Translations under genes and position numbers: made by a program
Notes under the pieces: model-generated
Database searches by the model: none
What the model was told of the DNA's origin: nothing
Seen by the model: the letters and a program-made list of their open reading frames with translations, nothing else
Part shown: positions 35,150 to 42,976 of the stretch, piece after piece
Layout: each line of letters begins with the position of its first letter
Position numbering within the stretch: the first letter of the stretch is position 1
Source of the DNA: Alistipes sp.
GTDB taxonomy: Bacteria; Bacteroidota; Bacteroidia; Bacteroidales; Rikenellaceae
Assembly: GCA_020026395.1 (NCBI GenBank)
Contig: JAHHQM010000003.1
Span: forward strand, 124,001-188,000
DNA length: 64,000 nucleotides
Reading direction: 5' to 3'

Positions 35150-35677
35150 ATGAAAAAATTACTTATTCTGCTGCTTGCGGCACCCATGTTCTTCACTGCC
35201 TGCTCCGATGACAACGATTTCATCGAAAATCCTCCCGCCGTGGGCGAAGAATATGCCGATACCAACACGAAACTCACCGACGGCAAAATCACGGCCGATA
35301 TGACCTTCCGCGGCAATTATGTCGTGACCGACAAGAACGGCGTGAAGGGTTACGAGAACCCGATGGCCGAATTTGAAGTCAAGGCCGAGGGTGAATCGAT
35401 GGCTTTGTACATGCACAGCGTGAAATTTGCGCAGGCCATGCCCGCACTCGACATCCGCATGCGTCCGATGGAGTACACGGGTGCCGGTCAGACACTCAAA
35501 CTCGACGTGGCAAAGGTGCTTCCCGAGGCATACATCAAGGCCGCCAACAGCTGGCAGCTCTTCGACAAATATCCGATGACGGAGGTCAAGGGCGAGATCA
35601 ACGACACGCAATTCAAGGTGAAGATGGTCTGCATGGACGTTTACACCATTTCGTTCGAGGGTCGTCTGCTGAAATAA
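35150..35677 (+). CDS. Calycin-like domain lipoprotein
   Basis: 175 residues with lipobox FFTAC (Cys17), so exported and lipidated. The mature chain has a run of acidic residues (SDDNDF), then a beta-rich domain with short strands (NYVVTDKNGVKGYENPMAEFEV, in two parts; QFKVKMVCMDVYTISFEGRLLK) like the Bacteroidales calycin-like family. It lies 8 nt after the TonB receptor and ends in a strong terminator, so it is probably the surface or periplasmic ligand-binding partner of that receptor. Confidence 0.8.
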   Translation: MKKLLILLLAAPMFFTACSDDNDFIENPPAVGEEYADTNTKLTDGKITADMTFRGNYVVTDKNGVKGYENPMAEFEVKAEGESMALYMHSVKFAQAMPALDIRMRPMEYTGAGQTLKLDVAKVLPEAYIKAANSWQLFDKYPMTEVKGEINDTQFKVKMVCMDVYTISFEGRLLK

Positions 35678-35697
35678 ACACACCGCTTTCGTTTTAC

Positions 35698-35737
35698 AAC
35701 TCCTCCCGCAAAGTGGCTGCGGGAGGAGTTTTTTTTA
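35698..35737 (+). terminator. Terminator of the TonB receptor-calycin operon
   Basis: Perfect 13-bp stem AACTCCTCCCGCA / TGCGGGAGGAGTT, 7-nt loop, then eight T. Confidence 0.95.
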
Positions 35738-35850
35738 GAGTTTAAGCGTAGTCGGGTGAAAATCACACGGTTGATTCTTACGGATGCGGTTTCAGATGGT
35801 GTGGAGGGCATTTCGCGCGAAAAATAATTGCAATAATTTTAAAAAATATT

Positions 35851-35880
35851 TTGGAGATTTAAAAATTAGCCCTATCTTTG
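35851..35880 (+). promoter_or_regulatory. Promoter of tRNA-Lys
   Basis: TTG (35851-35853), 19 nt, TATCTTTG (35873-35880), 55 nt before the tRNA. Confidence 0.75.
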
Positions 35881-35935
35881 CACCGTCAAAACAAGAGAAC
35901 AGGATACGTTCCCGCTCCTTGATATGACAAGCGGA

Positions 35936-36011
35936 GAATCCGTAGCTCAGTAGGTAGAGCACAACACTTTTAATGTTGGGGTCCTGGGTTCGAGCCCCAG
36001 CGGGTTCACCA
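35936..36011 (+). tRNA. tRNA-Lys (anticodon TTT)
   Basis: 76 nt with encoded CCA. Acceptor stem GAATCCG / CGGGTTC (one T-G pair), D-arm with GCTCAGTAGGTAGAGC, anticodon loop CTTTTAA with TTT at 34-36 flanked by ACA/TGT stem bases, variable loop GGGTC, T-arm CTGGG/CCCAG with loop TTCGAGC. Has its own promoter and terminator, so it is a single-gene unit. Confidence 0.97.
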
Positions 36012-36019
36012 AAATGAAG

Positions 36020-36049
36020 GTGGCTGATGAATAATCGGCCACTTTTTTT
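36020..36049 (+). terminator. Terminator of tRNA-Lys
   Basis: GTGGC..GAT / ATC..GCCAC stem with one internal mismatch, followed by seven T, 9 nt after the tRNA. Confidence 0.85.
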
Positions 36050-36067
36050 GTGTTTATGGCAAAAAAA

Positions 36068-36100
36068 CGGGACACTCCTTTTCAAGAAGGAAGTGTCCCG
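36068..36100 (-). terminator. Terminator of the glutaredoxin-like gene
   Basis: Minus-strand stem CGGGACACTTCCTT / AAGGAGTGTCCCG followed by seven T (36061-36067 complement), 22 nt past the stop. Confidence 0.9.
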
Positions 36101-36121
36101 CACGTTTCGCGAAGGGAAAAT

Positions 36122-36421
36122 CTAACAGCCGCTGCCGTCCAGATTGCAGGCCGAACCCATGGCGACGGGTCGCGATTTCAGGCCTGTCTCTTCGGCCACG
36201 AGGGTCACGCGTCCGTCCTCAAACACGAAGCACGGAATGCCGACCGCACCCACTTTGCGGGCGTGATCAAATGCCGCGTTGTGATCTCTTAATTTCAAAA
36301 ATGCCTTGAGATCTCTGACGTGTTCGCCGATGTCGATCACTTCGTATCGGTCGTCGCCCTTGACCTGCTCCTCGACATAGGTGCAGTCGGGGCAGGTGGC
36401 CATACCATAAATCTTAATCAT
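36122..36421 (-). CDS. Glutaredoxin-related thioredoxin-fold protein
   Basis: 99 residues, cytoplasmic. N-terminal strand and redox site IYGMATCPDCTYVEE (Cys-Pro-Asp-Cys near residues 10-13), a cis-Pro region GIPCFVFEDG with an extra Cys, and a C-terminal tail with CNLDGSGC. The two tail cysteines and the Cys before FVF could form further disulfides or bind metal. ATG 36421 gives the natural glutaredoxin length; the upstream extension is hydrophobic-basic and not part of the fold. Partner unknown. Confidence 0.85.
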   Translation of the reverse strand: MIKIYGMATCPDCTYVEEQVKGDDRYEVIDIGEHVRDLKAFLKLRDHNAAFDHARKVGAVGIPCFVFEDGRVTLVAEETGLKSRPVAMGSACNLDGSGC

Positions 36422-36524
36422 TGTTCTTCTGTTTTTAGGTTTTACTTTCGGAAGCAATTTAGCGATTTTTTTCGAAAACACAAACAGGCCGTTCTTACGG
36501 AGGACAACGTCCCGACATTTTTTC

Positions 36525-36532
36525 TACCTTTG
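36525..36532 (+). promoter_or_regulatory. -7 box of the threonine aldolase promoter
   Basis: TACCTTTG, exact match to TAnnTTTG, 28 nt before ATG 36561. No TTG at the expected distance. Confidence 0.5.
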
Positions 36533-36560
36533 TTTCAAGATTCTAATTTCACAAGAAAAA

Positions 36561-37586
36561 ATGATCTATTTCGATACCGATTACATGGCAGGAGCGCATC
36601 CGCGCATCCTGGAGCGCCTCACCCAGACCAATCTCGAACAAACGGTCGGTTACGGCAACGACGCCTACACCCAACACGCCAAACAACTGATTCTGGAAGC
36701 CTGCGGTCTGAAGCAGGGCGAGGTACATTTTCTGGTCGGCGGCACCCAGACCAACGCCACGGTCATCGACGCCCTTCTGGCACGCCACGAAGGGGCACTG
36801 GCCGCCGAAACGGGACACATCAACGTCCACGAATCGGGCGCCATCGAAGCCTCGGGACATAAGGTGCTGACCCTCCCGTCACACCAGGGCAAAGTCTGCG
36901 CCGACGAGGTCGAGGAGTACATCCGCACGTTCTACGCCGATGCCACCTACCAGCACATGGTTGCCCCCGGCATGCTCTACATCTCGCAACCGACCGAATA
37001 CGGGACCTTATATAGTAAGGCCGAGCTCGAGCGCCTCCACGCCGTGTGTCAGAAGGCCGAAATTCCGCTCTACATCGACGGCGCACGCCTCGGTTACGCG
37101 CTGGCATCCGACGAGGCCGATTTCACGCTGAAGGATCTGGCCACGCTTTGCGATGTGTTCTACATCGGCGGCACAAAGGTCGGCACGCTCTTCGGCGAGG
37201 CGGTCGTCGCCACCCGCCCCGGACTTCTAGACAATTTCTTCCCATTGATCAAACAGCACGGTGCACTTTTGGCCAAGGGGCGTCTTTTGGGCATCCAGTT
37301 CGAAACGCTTTTCACCGACGGGCTCTACCTCGAAATGGGCGCACACGCCGTTCGTCTGGCCATGAAGATCAAACGCGCATTCCGCGAAAAGGATTACGAG
37401 GTGTATATGGATTCGCCGACCAACCAGCAATTCTTCCGCTTGGAAAACGCGCAGATGGATCGCCTCGCGCGTGAAGTCAGCTTCGAAAAATGGGGGACGC
37501 GCGGCAAGACGCACACCGTCATCCGCATCGTGACGAGTTGGGCAACCCGCGAAGAGGATGTCGATCGGCTCATCTCGCTGCTCTAA
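36561..37586 (+). CDS. ltaE: Low-specificity L-threonine aldolase
   Basis: PLP enzyme that splits L-threonine or L-allo-threonine to glycine and acetaldehyde. 341 residues, fold type I. N-terminal FDTDYMAGAHPRILERL, cofactor-stacking region GGTQTNATVIDALL, HINVHESGAIEA, IDGARLGYAL with the aldolase Asp-Arg pair, and the Schiff-base Lys in YIGGTKVGTLFGE (near 199-211). Stands alone with its own promoter and a bidirectional terminator. Confidence 0.93.
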   Translation: MIYFDTDYMAGAHPRILERLTQTNLEQTVGYGNDAYTQHAKQLILEACGLKQGEVHFLVGGTQTNATVIDALLARHEGALAAETGHINVHESGAIEASGHKVLTLPSHQGKVCADEVEEYIRTFYADATYQHMVAPGMLYISQPTEYGTLYSKAELERLHAVCQKAEIPLYIDGARLGYALASDEADFTLKDLATLCDVFYIGGTKVGTLFGEAVVATRPGLLDNFFPLIKQHGALLAKGRLLGIQFETLFTDGLYLEMGAHAVRLAMKIKRAFREKDYEVYMDSPTNQQFFRLENAQMDRLAREVSFEKWGTRGKTHTVIRIVTSWATREEDVDRLISLL

Positions 37587-37590
37587 AACA

Positions 37591-37627
37591 AAAAAGCATC
37601 ACTCCTTATCAGAAGTGATGCTTTTTT
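37591..37627. terminator. Bidirectional terminator between ltaE and fRMsr
   Basis: AAAAAGCATCACT / AGTGATGCTTTTT stem with an 11-nt loop between convergent genes. Confidence 0.92.
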
Positions 37628-37644
37628 ATCTCTTCTCCGATCCC

Positions 37645-38118
37645 CTATCGGGTCATCAAAGCGGCCAGTTGCTCCAACCATTTGCGATCAACCTCGTCGA
37701 ACGTATTGAGGTTTTCGCTGTCGATGTCCAACACACCGACTACTTCTTCCCCGCGCTTGAGCGGGACGACGATCTCCGAACGCGACAGGCTGCTGCACGC
37801 AATGTGTCCCGGGAAAAGATCCACATCGGGCACGATGAGCGTATGCCCTTGAGCCCAGGCCGTACCGCACACCCCGCGTCCCTTACGGATTCGGGTGCAG
37901 GCCAGAGGGCCTTGGAACGGACCCAGCACCAATTCTCCATCCAGCACGCGGTAAAAACCGACCCACCAGAAGCCGAACGTATCCTTCAGGCACGCCGCCA
38001 CATTGGCCATGTTGGCCACTTCGTCGCGTTCCGCCCCGATGAGCGATTCGAGTTGCGGAAGGAGCGTCGAGTAGCGTTCCTCCTTCGACTCCCCTTTTAT
38101 AATCAGATTCTCTGCCAT
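37645..38118 (-). CDS. msrC: Free methionine-(R)-sulfoxide reductase (GAF domain)
   Basis: Reduces free Met-R-sulfoxide using thioredoxin. 157 residues from ATG 38118, a single GAF domain. The three cysteines of the family are present: Cys74 (PLACTRI), Cys84 (GVCGTA) and Cys108 (HIACSSLSRSEIV). WWVGFYRV and GVLDIDSE complete the fold. An in-frame upstream extension of 17 codons overlaps the promoter box and is not used. Confidence 0.93.
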   Translation of the reverse strand: MAENLIIKGESKEERYSTLLPQLESLIGAERDEVANMANVAACLKDTFGFWWVGFYRVLDGELVLGPFQGPLACTRIRKGRGVCGTAWAQGHTLIVPDVDLFPGHIACSSLSRSEIVVPLKRGEEVVGVLDIDSENLNTFDEVDRKWLEQLAALMTR

Positions 38119-38427
38119 AATTTTTCTTTTCACAATCCGAACAACAAATATAAAAATTTGTCGGTTCATAAAGAAAATTTCCGCCGCCCAATTTTTTTTT
38201 CTCGGAAAGTCTTCCCCCGAAAGGGACTTCGGGTTTGTCTTTTGTTCGCATTTACCCTTCCTTTTTGTCTAAAATTCAAGAACAAAGCAACAAAGCGCCC
38301 GAATTATTAAATTATTTTAATCAAATCGGGACACATTTATTCTTACCATTTACAGGAAATGAGTTGGAAATTTCGAAAATTTTGTGTAATCTTGTATAAC
38401 AATTAACCACCTATTACGTTATCTAAT
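38119..38427. other. Divergent intergenic region between fRMsr and YitT-like gene
   Basis: 309 nt, AT-rich, no gene. It contains the fRMsr -7 box (38145-38152). Near the plus-strand gene the sequence TAATCTTG, one mismatch to TAnnTTTG, lies about 35 nt before ATG 38428 and may be its promoter. Nothing else recognised. Confidence 0.5.
38145..38152 (-). promoter_or_regulatory. -7 box of the fRMsr promoter
   Basis: TATATTTG on the minus strand, 26 nt before ATG 38118; no clear -33 TTG. Confidence 0.5.
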
Positions 38428-39387
38428 ATGGGAAAAATAACAAGTGCATTTCGTATTCTTGCAACAAAAAAATTCTGGGTCGAACTGTTGATCATGACAT
38501 TCGGCATGCTGATTGCCGGTACGGCAGTCTATTATTTTTTGGTACCGAGCAACCTGATCGTCGGTAGTGTAACCGGATTGTCAATGGTCTTATGTAACCT
38601 GTCCGAATCCATTTTCGGTGTACCTCTGGCACTCTCCACCATCGTATTCAGCATTAACCTTATACTTCTGGTCGCCGCCTATTTCCTGGTCGGCAAAGAG
38701 TTCGGAGCCAAGACCGTTTACACGGCACTGATCCTCGGCCCGATCCTGAAAGTACTTGAAACCTATTTCCCGTACACCGAATTCTTAGCCAAAGACGCCA
38801 ACGGCAATCTGATGACCTCGGTCATGGGTGATCCGTGGTTGGATCTTCTGGTATTCGTCATCATCCTGAGTGCTTCGCAGGCCATTCTTTTCAAGATCAA
38901 CGCCTCGACCGGAGGTCTGGATATCCTGGGTAAGATCATCAACAAATACCTCCACTTCGACATCGGTATGTCGGTATCGGTTGCAGGTGCCATGATCTGC
39001 TGCACGGCATTTGCCATGAACCCTTTCAACCTGGTGGTTCTGGGTCTGCTGGGTACGTGGATCAACGGTCTTGTCATCGACTACTTCACGGCAGGTCTGA
39101 ACCGCAAAAAACGCGTACACATCATCTCGAAGCACAACGACGAGTTGCGCAAGTTCGTCATCGAGAAACTCAAACGCGGTTGCACCCTCTTTGAGGTGAC
39201 GGGCGGTTACAGCAACGAGAAGAAAATCGAGTTGGAGGTTCTGCTGACGACCGACGAATTCTCTGCCCTGATGAACTACATCAACTCCAACGAGATCGAC
39301 GCCTTCATCACGGCCGACAGTATTTCCGAGGTTTACGGCATTTGGGCCAGCAAGAACCGCAAGGAAGTATCCCGAGCGAAACTTTAA
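38428..39387 (+). CDS. YitT-family membrane protein with DUF2179 domain
   Basis: 319 residues. Five or six membrane helices in residues 15-215 (ELLIMTFGMLIAGTAVYYFLV split over two; GGLDILGKIINKY is the family signature), followed by a cytoplasmic DUF2179 domain (~225-310) with CTLFEVTGGYSNEKKIELEVL. The family is widespread and its substrate is unproven. Stands alone with its own terminator. Confidence 0.92.
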   Translation: MGKITSAFRILATKKFWVELLIMTFGMLIAGTAVYYFLVPSNLIVGSVTGLSMVLCNLSESIFGVPLALSTIVFSINLILLVAAYFLVGKEFGAKTVYTALILGPILKVLETYFPYTEFLAKDANGNLMTSVMGDPWLDLLVFVIILSASQAILFKINASTGGLDILGKIINKYLHFDIGMSVSVAGAMICCTAFAMNPFNLVVLGLLGTWINGLVIDYFTAGLNRKKRVHIISKHNDELRKFVIEKLKRGCTLFEVTGGYSNEKKIELEVLLTTDEFSALMNYINSNEIDAFITADSISEVYGIWASKNRKEVSRAKL

Positions 39388-39415
39388 TCCGAAAACCCCT
39401 ATAAACAACAAGCTG

Positions 39416-39459
39416 CATTGCGATCCGTCCTTTAAGGGATGGGTCGCAATGTATTTTTA
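39416..39459 (+). terminator. Terminator of the YitT-like gene
   Basis: CATTGCGATCC / GGGTCGCAATG stem with inner GTCC/GGAT pairing, followed by TATTTTTAT. Confidence 0.88.
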
Positions 39460-39473
39460 TACCCCTACAAAAA

Positions 39474-39501
39474 ATCGGGACGACCCAAAGGTCATCCCGA
39501 T
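39474..39501 (-). terminator. Terminator of the Fe-alcohol dehydrogenase gene
   Basis: Minus-strand ATCGGGATGACC / GGTCGTCCCGAT stem, 4-nt loop, then TTTTTG. Confidence 0.88.
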
Positions 39502-39546
39502 CCTACAAACAAAACCTATTCGAATTAGAAATCAATCATTCTCTCC

Positions 39547-40698
39547 TTAAAAATCAATTCTCTCTCCCTCGTAAAGTGCCGTGTAGAGTTTCACGAAGTC
39601 CTCGACCGAAGTCTTGCGGGGGTTGAACGAGGTGCAGACATCCTGGAATGCGTGCTCGGCCATGCGGTTTACCTCCTTCATCCAAGCCTCCTTCTCAATG
39701 CCGTACTCGCGGATCGATGCGGGGACATTAATATCTTTCTTCAGATTCTCGACAGCAACTACGAAATCCTCGGTCGTCCCGCCACCGACCAACTTTGCCA
39801 GATCGGCATAACGATCCGTAACCTTTGCATTGAAACGCATCACGAGGGGCAGTGCCAGTGCGTTTGCGCGACCGTGGGGAATACCGAACACACCACCCAT
39901 CTGGTGAGCCATCGAGTGTACAATACCCAACCACGAGTTCGTGAAAGCGAAACCGGCCAATGCCGAAGCGTCGTGCATGTTCTGACGAACCTCACCGTTC
40001 TGGGGATCCTCGCAAGCCTTCTTCAGGTTATCGAAGATCAGCGTGATCGAACCCTTGGCGAAGGCATCGGCGTAGTTGTCGTCGATGTTCGACACGTAAG
40101 CCTCGATCGAGTGGGTCAGCGCATCCATACCCGTGTTTGCGGTCACGTGTGCGGGCATCGATTTGCAGAGGTCACCATCGACGATGGCCACATCGGGCTG
40201 TAACTCGTGCGATGCGAGGGGGTATTTCACGTCCTTCTCGCGGTCGGTGATTACGGCCAAAGAAGTGGTCTCGGTACCCGTACCGCTGGTCGAGGGGATG
40301 GCCACGAAACGAGCCTTGTTACGCAGCGTAGGAATGCCGAAGGGCTTTGCCATCTGCTCGAAGGTGATGTCGGGATATTCGTAGATCACCCACATGGCTT
40401 TCGCCGCGTCGATGGCCGACGTACCGCCCAAACCGATGATCCAATCGGGCTGGCACTCCGTCATGAAAGCCGCACCCTTGCGTACGGTGTCGATCGAAGG
40501 ATCGGCCTCAACGCCGTCAAATACCTTGTAGGCCATGCCCATCTCGGTGAGGATGTCCTCGCAACGCTTCAGCGTGCCGTTCTTTACGACCGAACCTTTA
40601 CCGGTGATGATCACCGCCATTTTGCCGGAGATGTTCTTCAACTCCTCCATCGAACCGTTGCCGTGGTATAACGCGCCGGAACCATATAACTTTGCCAT
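39547..40698 (-). CDS. Iron-containing alcohol dehydrogenase
   Basis: 383 residues from ATG 40698. NAD(P)-binding part with GLGGTSAIDAAK (near 89-100); metal-binding part with TGMDALTHSIEAY, HSMAHQMGGVFGIPHGRANA carrying the ligand histidines. Closest in type to group III butanol/lactaldehyde dehydrogenases, reducing short aldehydes with NAD(P)H. The AraC-type regulator lies directly upstream on the same strand, 97 nt away, and the gene has its own -7 box, so it may be the regulator's target. Redox balance during fermentation is the probable role. Confidence 0.93.
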   Translation of the reverse strand: MAKLYGSGALYHGNGSMEELKNISGKMAVIITGKGSVVKNGTLKRCEDILTEMGMAYKVFDGVEADPSIDTVRKGAAFMTECQPDWIIGLGGTSAIDAAKAMWVIYEYPDITFEQMAKPFGIPTLRNKARFVAIPSTSGTGTETTSLAVITDREKDVKYPLASHELQPDVAIVDGDLCKSMPAHVTANTGMDALTHSIEAYVSNIDDNYADAFAKGSITLIFDNLKKACEDPQNGEVRQNMHDASALAGFAFTNSWLGIVHSMAHQMGGVFGIPHGRANALALPLVMRFNAKVTDRYADLAKLVGGGTTEDFVVAVENLKKDINVPASIREYGIEKEAWMKEVNRMAEHAFQDVCTSFNPRKTSVEDFVKLYTALYEGERIDF

Positions 40699-40744
40699 AG
40701 TATAATTTTTTAGTGTGTTTAGATACTCTTGTCGTTTGACGCTG

Positions 40745-40752
40745 CAAAAGTA
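40745..40752 (-). promoter_or_regulatory. -7 box of the Fe-alcohol dehydrogenase promoter
   Basis: TACTTTTG on the minus strand, exact TAnnTTTG, 46 nt before ATG 40698. The -33 position lacks TTG, as expected for an activator-dependent promoter. Confidence 0.5.
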
Positions 40753-40795
40753 GTATGCACACCCCACGGTGCAGTTATAAAATTCCGCCGAAAAA

Positions 40796-41692
40796 TTATA
40801 GATTTGAAACCGACCCCGTTTTTTTTCCGTTTATGCCCTCTTTCAGACGATTTTTCAGGGCAAGGGGCGTCTGCCCGAATTTCTGTTCAATATATTTATT
40901 CAGAGCCGATTGCGACGAAAATCCGAATTGGAACGCAATCTCCTTGAAGGTCATATCGTCCAAAGCCAGCGCTTTTTTCAATTCCAGCGACAGTTTTTCG
41001 TGGATGATTTCCAGTGGCGATTTGCCCGAATAGTGACGCGCCACGGCCGTCAGTTTCTTGACCGAGATGCCCATCTGCTCGGCATACTGCTGCACCTTGC
41101 GCTGCTCGCGGAATTCCGCATCGACCTTTTCGCGGAATCGGATATATATAGAGGTATCCGTATCGTTCTGCGCCAGGCTCTCCGAGTCGGGGAAGAAATC
41201 GATGATCTTCAAAAGCAGGATCTTGATCATCAGCTTGACCTGCATCTTACGGTCGGAGTTCAGATTGGCATAGAGGTGCTCGATCTTTCCGACAAACTCC
41301 ATCATTTCATCAAAGACCTCGGGATGATCCTTCAAAGAGAGGTAGTTGATCTTACGCTGGAGGTCGATGTTGTAGTCCTTCAACTCGTTACGCAACATCT
41401 CCAGGCAGAAGATCGTCTGATCGAACATCACGATCGTGATGCGGCAGTCGGGATCGAGTTCCAGACGGTGGATCTGATGCGGGAAAACAACCGACACGGT
41501 CTTTTCGCCCAGCGTATGCTCCCCGAAATCGATCTGCTGGCGAGCCGTGCCCCGTTCGACGAGGATGATCTGAAAGAAATCGTGGCGATGCTGCCCCGAA
41601 AGTACATTATCGACCGAGAGGTGGTGTATGTAAAAATTCAGACACGAAGCCCCCGCCGTATAGTCCGTAAGTTGTTGATTCTGCTGTTCCAT
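40796..41692 (-). CDS. AraC-family transcriptional regulator
   Basis: 298 residues. N-terminal cupin sensor domain (~15-150) with GQHRHDFFQIILVERG and VVFPHQIHRLEL; C-terminal double HTH (~200-290): AEQMGISVKKLTAVARHYSG and FGFSSQSALNKYIEQKFGQTP. The cupin ligand is unknown. Probably controls the downstream alcohol dehydrogenase, whose promoter lacks a -33 element. Confidence 0.93.
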   Translation of the reverse strand: MEQQNQQLTDYTAGASCLNFYIHHLSVDNVLSGQHRHDFFQIILVERGTARQQIDFGEHTLGEKTVSVVFPHQIHRLELDPDCRITIVMFDQTIFCLEMLRNELKDYNIDLQRKINYLSLKDHPEVFDEMMEFVGKIEHLYANLNSDRKMQVKLMIKILLLKIIDFFPDSESLAQNDTDTSIYIRFREKVDAEFREQRKVQQYAEQMGISVKKLTAVARHYSGKSPLEIIHEKLSLELKKALALDDMTFKEIAFQFGFSSQSALNKYIEQKFGQTPLALKNRLKEGINGKKTGSVSNL

Positions 41693-41714
41693 AGTGCAAA
41701 TGATGTTGTTTGGA

Positions 41715-41722
41715 CAAAGGTA
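41715..41722 (-). promoter_or_regulatory. -7 box of the AraC regulator promoter
   Basis: TACCTTTG on the minus strand, 22 nt before the ATG. A TTG lies 22 nt further upstream, slightly long. Confidence 0.5.
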
Positions 41723-41750
41723 TAAAATTTGTGATTTACTTTTACAATCC

Positions 41751-41773
41751 CCGCGAATATATTAATTTCGCGG
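41751..41773. promoter_or_regulatory. Inverted repeat CCGCGAA-N9-TTCGCGG before the CobW gene
   Basis: Perfect 7-bp palindrome arms (41751-41757 and 41767-41773) separated by TATATTAAT. It lies 24 nt before the CobW start in the expected promoter region, and could be an operator for a dimeric repressor such as a metal sensor. Assignment is by position only. Confidence 0.45.
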
Positions 41774-41797
41774 CAGAGAGATTTTCAATAAAACGAG

Positions 41798-42973
41798 ATG
41801 GAAACAAAAGATATTCCCGTTCTGTTGCTTACGGGCTACCTCGGTAGCGGAAAAACAACTTTGATCAATCACATTTTATCCAACAAACAAGGCTTGAGAT
41901 TTGCGGTCATCGTCAATGACATCGGCGAGGTGAACATCGACGCCGACCTGATCCAGCGTCAGGGCGTGGTCAGCTCGAAAGACGACAGCCTCGTGGCGCT
42001 GCAAAACGGCTGCATCTGTTGCACGCTGCGTACCGACCTCATCGACCAGCTCTACCAGCTGATGAAGACCCAGTCGTTCGACTATATCCTCATCGAGGCG
42101 AGCGGTATCTGCGAACCCGAACCCATTGCCCAAACCATCTGCCAGATCCCCGATTTGGGCGGCGGTTACACCAAATACGGCATCTGCCGTATGGATGCCG
42201 TCGTGACGGTGGTCGATGCCCTGCGTATGCGCGACGAATTTGCGTCGGGACGCGCCCTCACGCGTGAAGATCTTCAGGAGGACGACATCGAGAACCTGCT
42301 GATCCAGCAGATCGAATTCTGCAACATGGTGCTTCTGAACAAAGCCTCGGAGGTAACTGCGGAAGAGCGTGCCCGCATCCGCGAGATCATCCACACGCTC
42401 CAACCCACGGCCGAGATCATCGAGTGCGACTATGCCGACGTGGATCTCAACCTTTTGATCAACACCCACCGCTTCAGCTTCCAACACGTGGCCACTTCGG
42501 CGGGATGGATCAAGGAGCTGAACCGCCCGATCGACGAAATCGAAGAGGAGGAACACCACCATCACGAACATCACCACCATCATCATGACCACGGCGAAAC
42601 GGAGGAGTACGGCATTTCGACGTTCGTTTACTGCCGCCACAAGCCGTTCGACATGAACAAATTCGATTATTTCATCGGTAACGAGTGGCCGAAGAGCATC
42701 ATTCGCTGCAAGGGCGTATGCTATTTTGCCGACGAGCGCGATATGTCGTACCTGTTCGAGCAGGCCGGACAGCAGAAACTCCTGAGCCAGGCCGGAGAAT
42801 GGTATGCCGCCATGGACCCCACCAAACTCATGCTCATCATGCAGCAGGAGCCCGATCTGGCAAGCGAGTGGGACGACGAGTATGGCGACCGTATGCAGAA
42901 ACTCGTGTTCATCGGCCAGAAGATGGATCGTGACCAGATCACCCGACTGTTGGACAACTGCCTTACGGAATAG
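41798..42973 (+). CDS. CobW/COG0523 GTPase, probable metal chaperone
   Basis: G3E-family GTPase that delivers metal to client enzymes. 391 residues. Walker A GYLGSGKTT (13-21), the metal-binding CICC (72-75) in NGCICCTLR, Walker B-like EASGICEPEPI, and NKAS for guanine (NKxD variant). A His-rich loop of about 12 His lies near 249-264 between the GTPase and the C-terminal CobW_C domain, a reservoir for zinc or nickel. It is 3 nt upstream of the GH65 gene, an unusual partner. An inverted repeat marks its promoter. Confidence 0.92.
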   Translation: METKDIPVLLLTGYLGSGKTTLINHILSNKQGLRFAVIVNDIGEVNIDADLIQRQGVVSSKDDSLVALQNGCICCTLRTDLIDQLYQLMKTQSFDYILIEASGICEPEPIAQTICQIPDLGGGYTKYGICRMDAVVTVVDALRMRDEFASGRALTREDLQEDDIENLLIQQIEFCNMVLLNKASEVTAEERARIREIIHTLQPTAEIIECDYADVDLNLLINTHRFSFQHVATSAGWIKELNRPIDEIEEEEHHHHEHHHHHHDHGETEEYGISTFVYCRHKPFDMNKFDYFIGNEWPKSIIRCKGVCYFADERDMSYLFEQAGQQKLLSQAGEWYAAMDPTKLMLIMQQEPDLASEWDDEYGDRMQKLVFIGQKMDRDQITRLLDNCLTE

Positions 42974-42976
42974 CCC

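Noticed and set aside
35792..36103. 103-codon minus-strand frame over the tRNA
   Set aside because: It reads through the complement of tRNA-Lys and two terminators, so it is not a gene.
42541..42597. CAC/CAT-rich tract in the CobW gene as a microsatellite
   Set aside because: It encodes the His-rich loop common in metal-chaperone GTPases with mixed codons, so it is protein-selected, not a repeat expansion.
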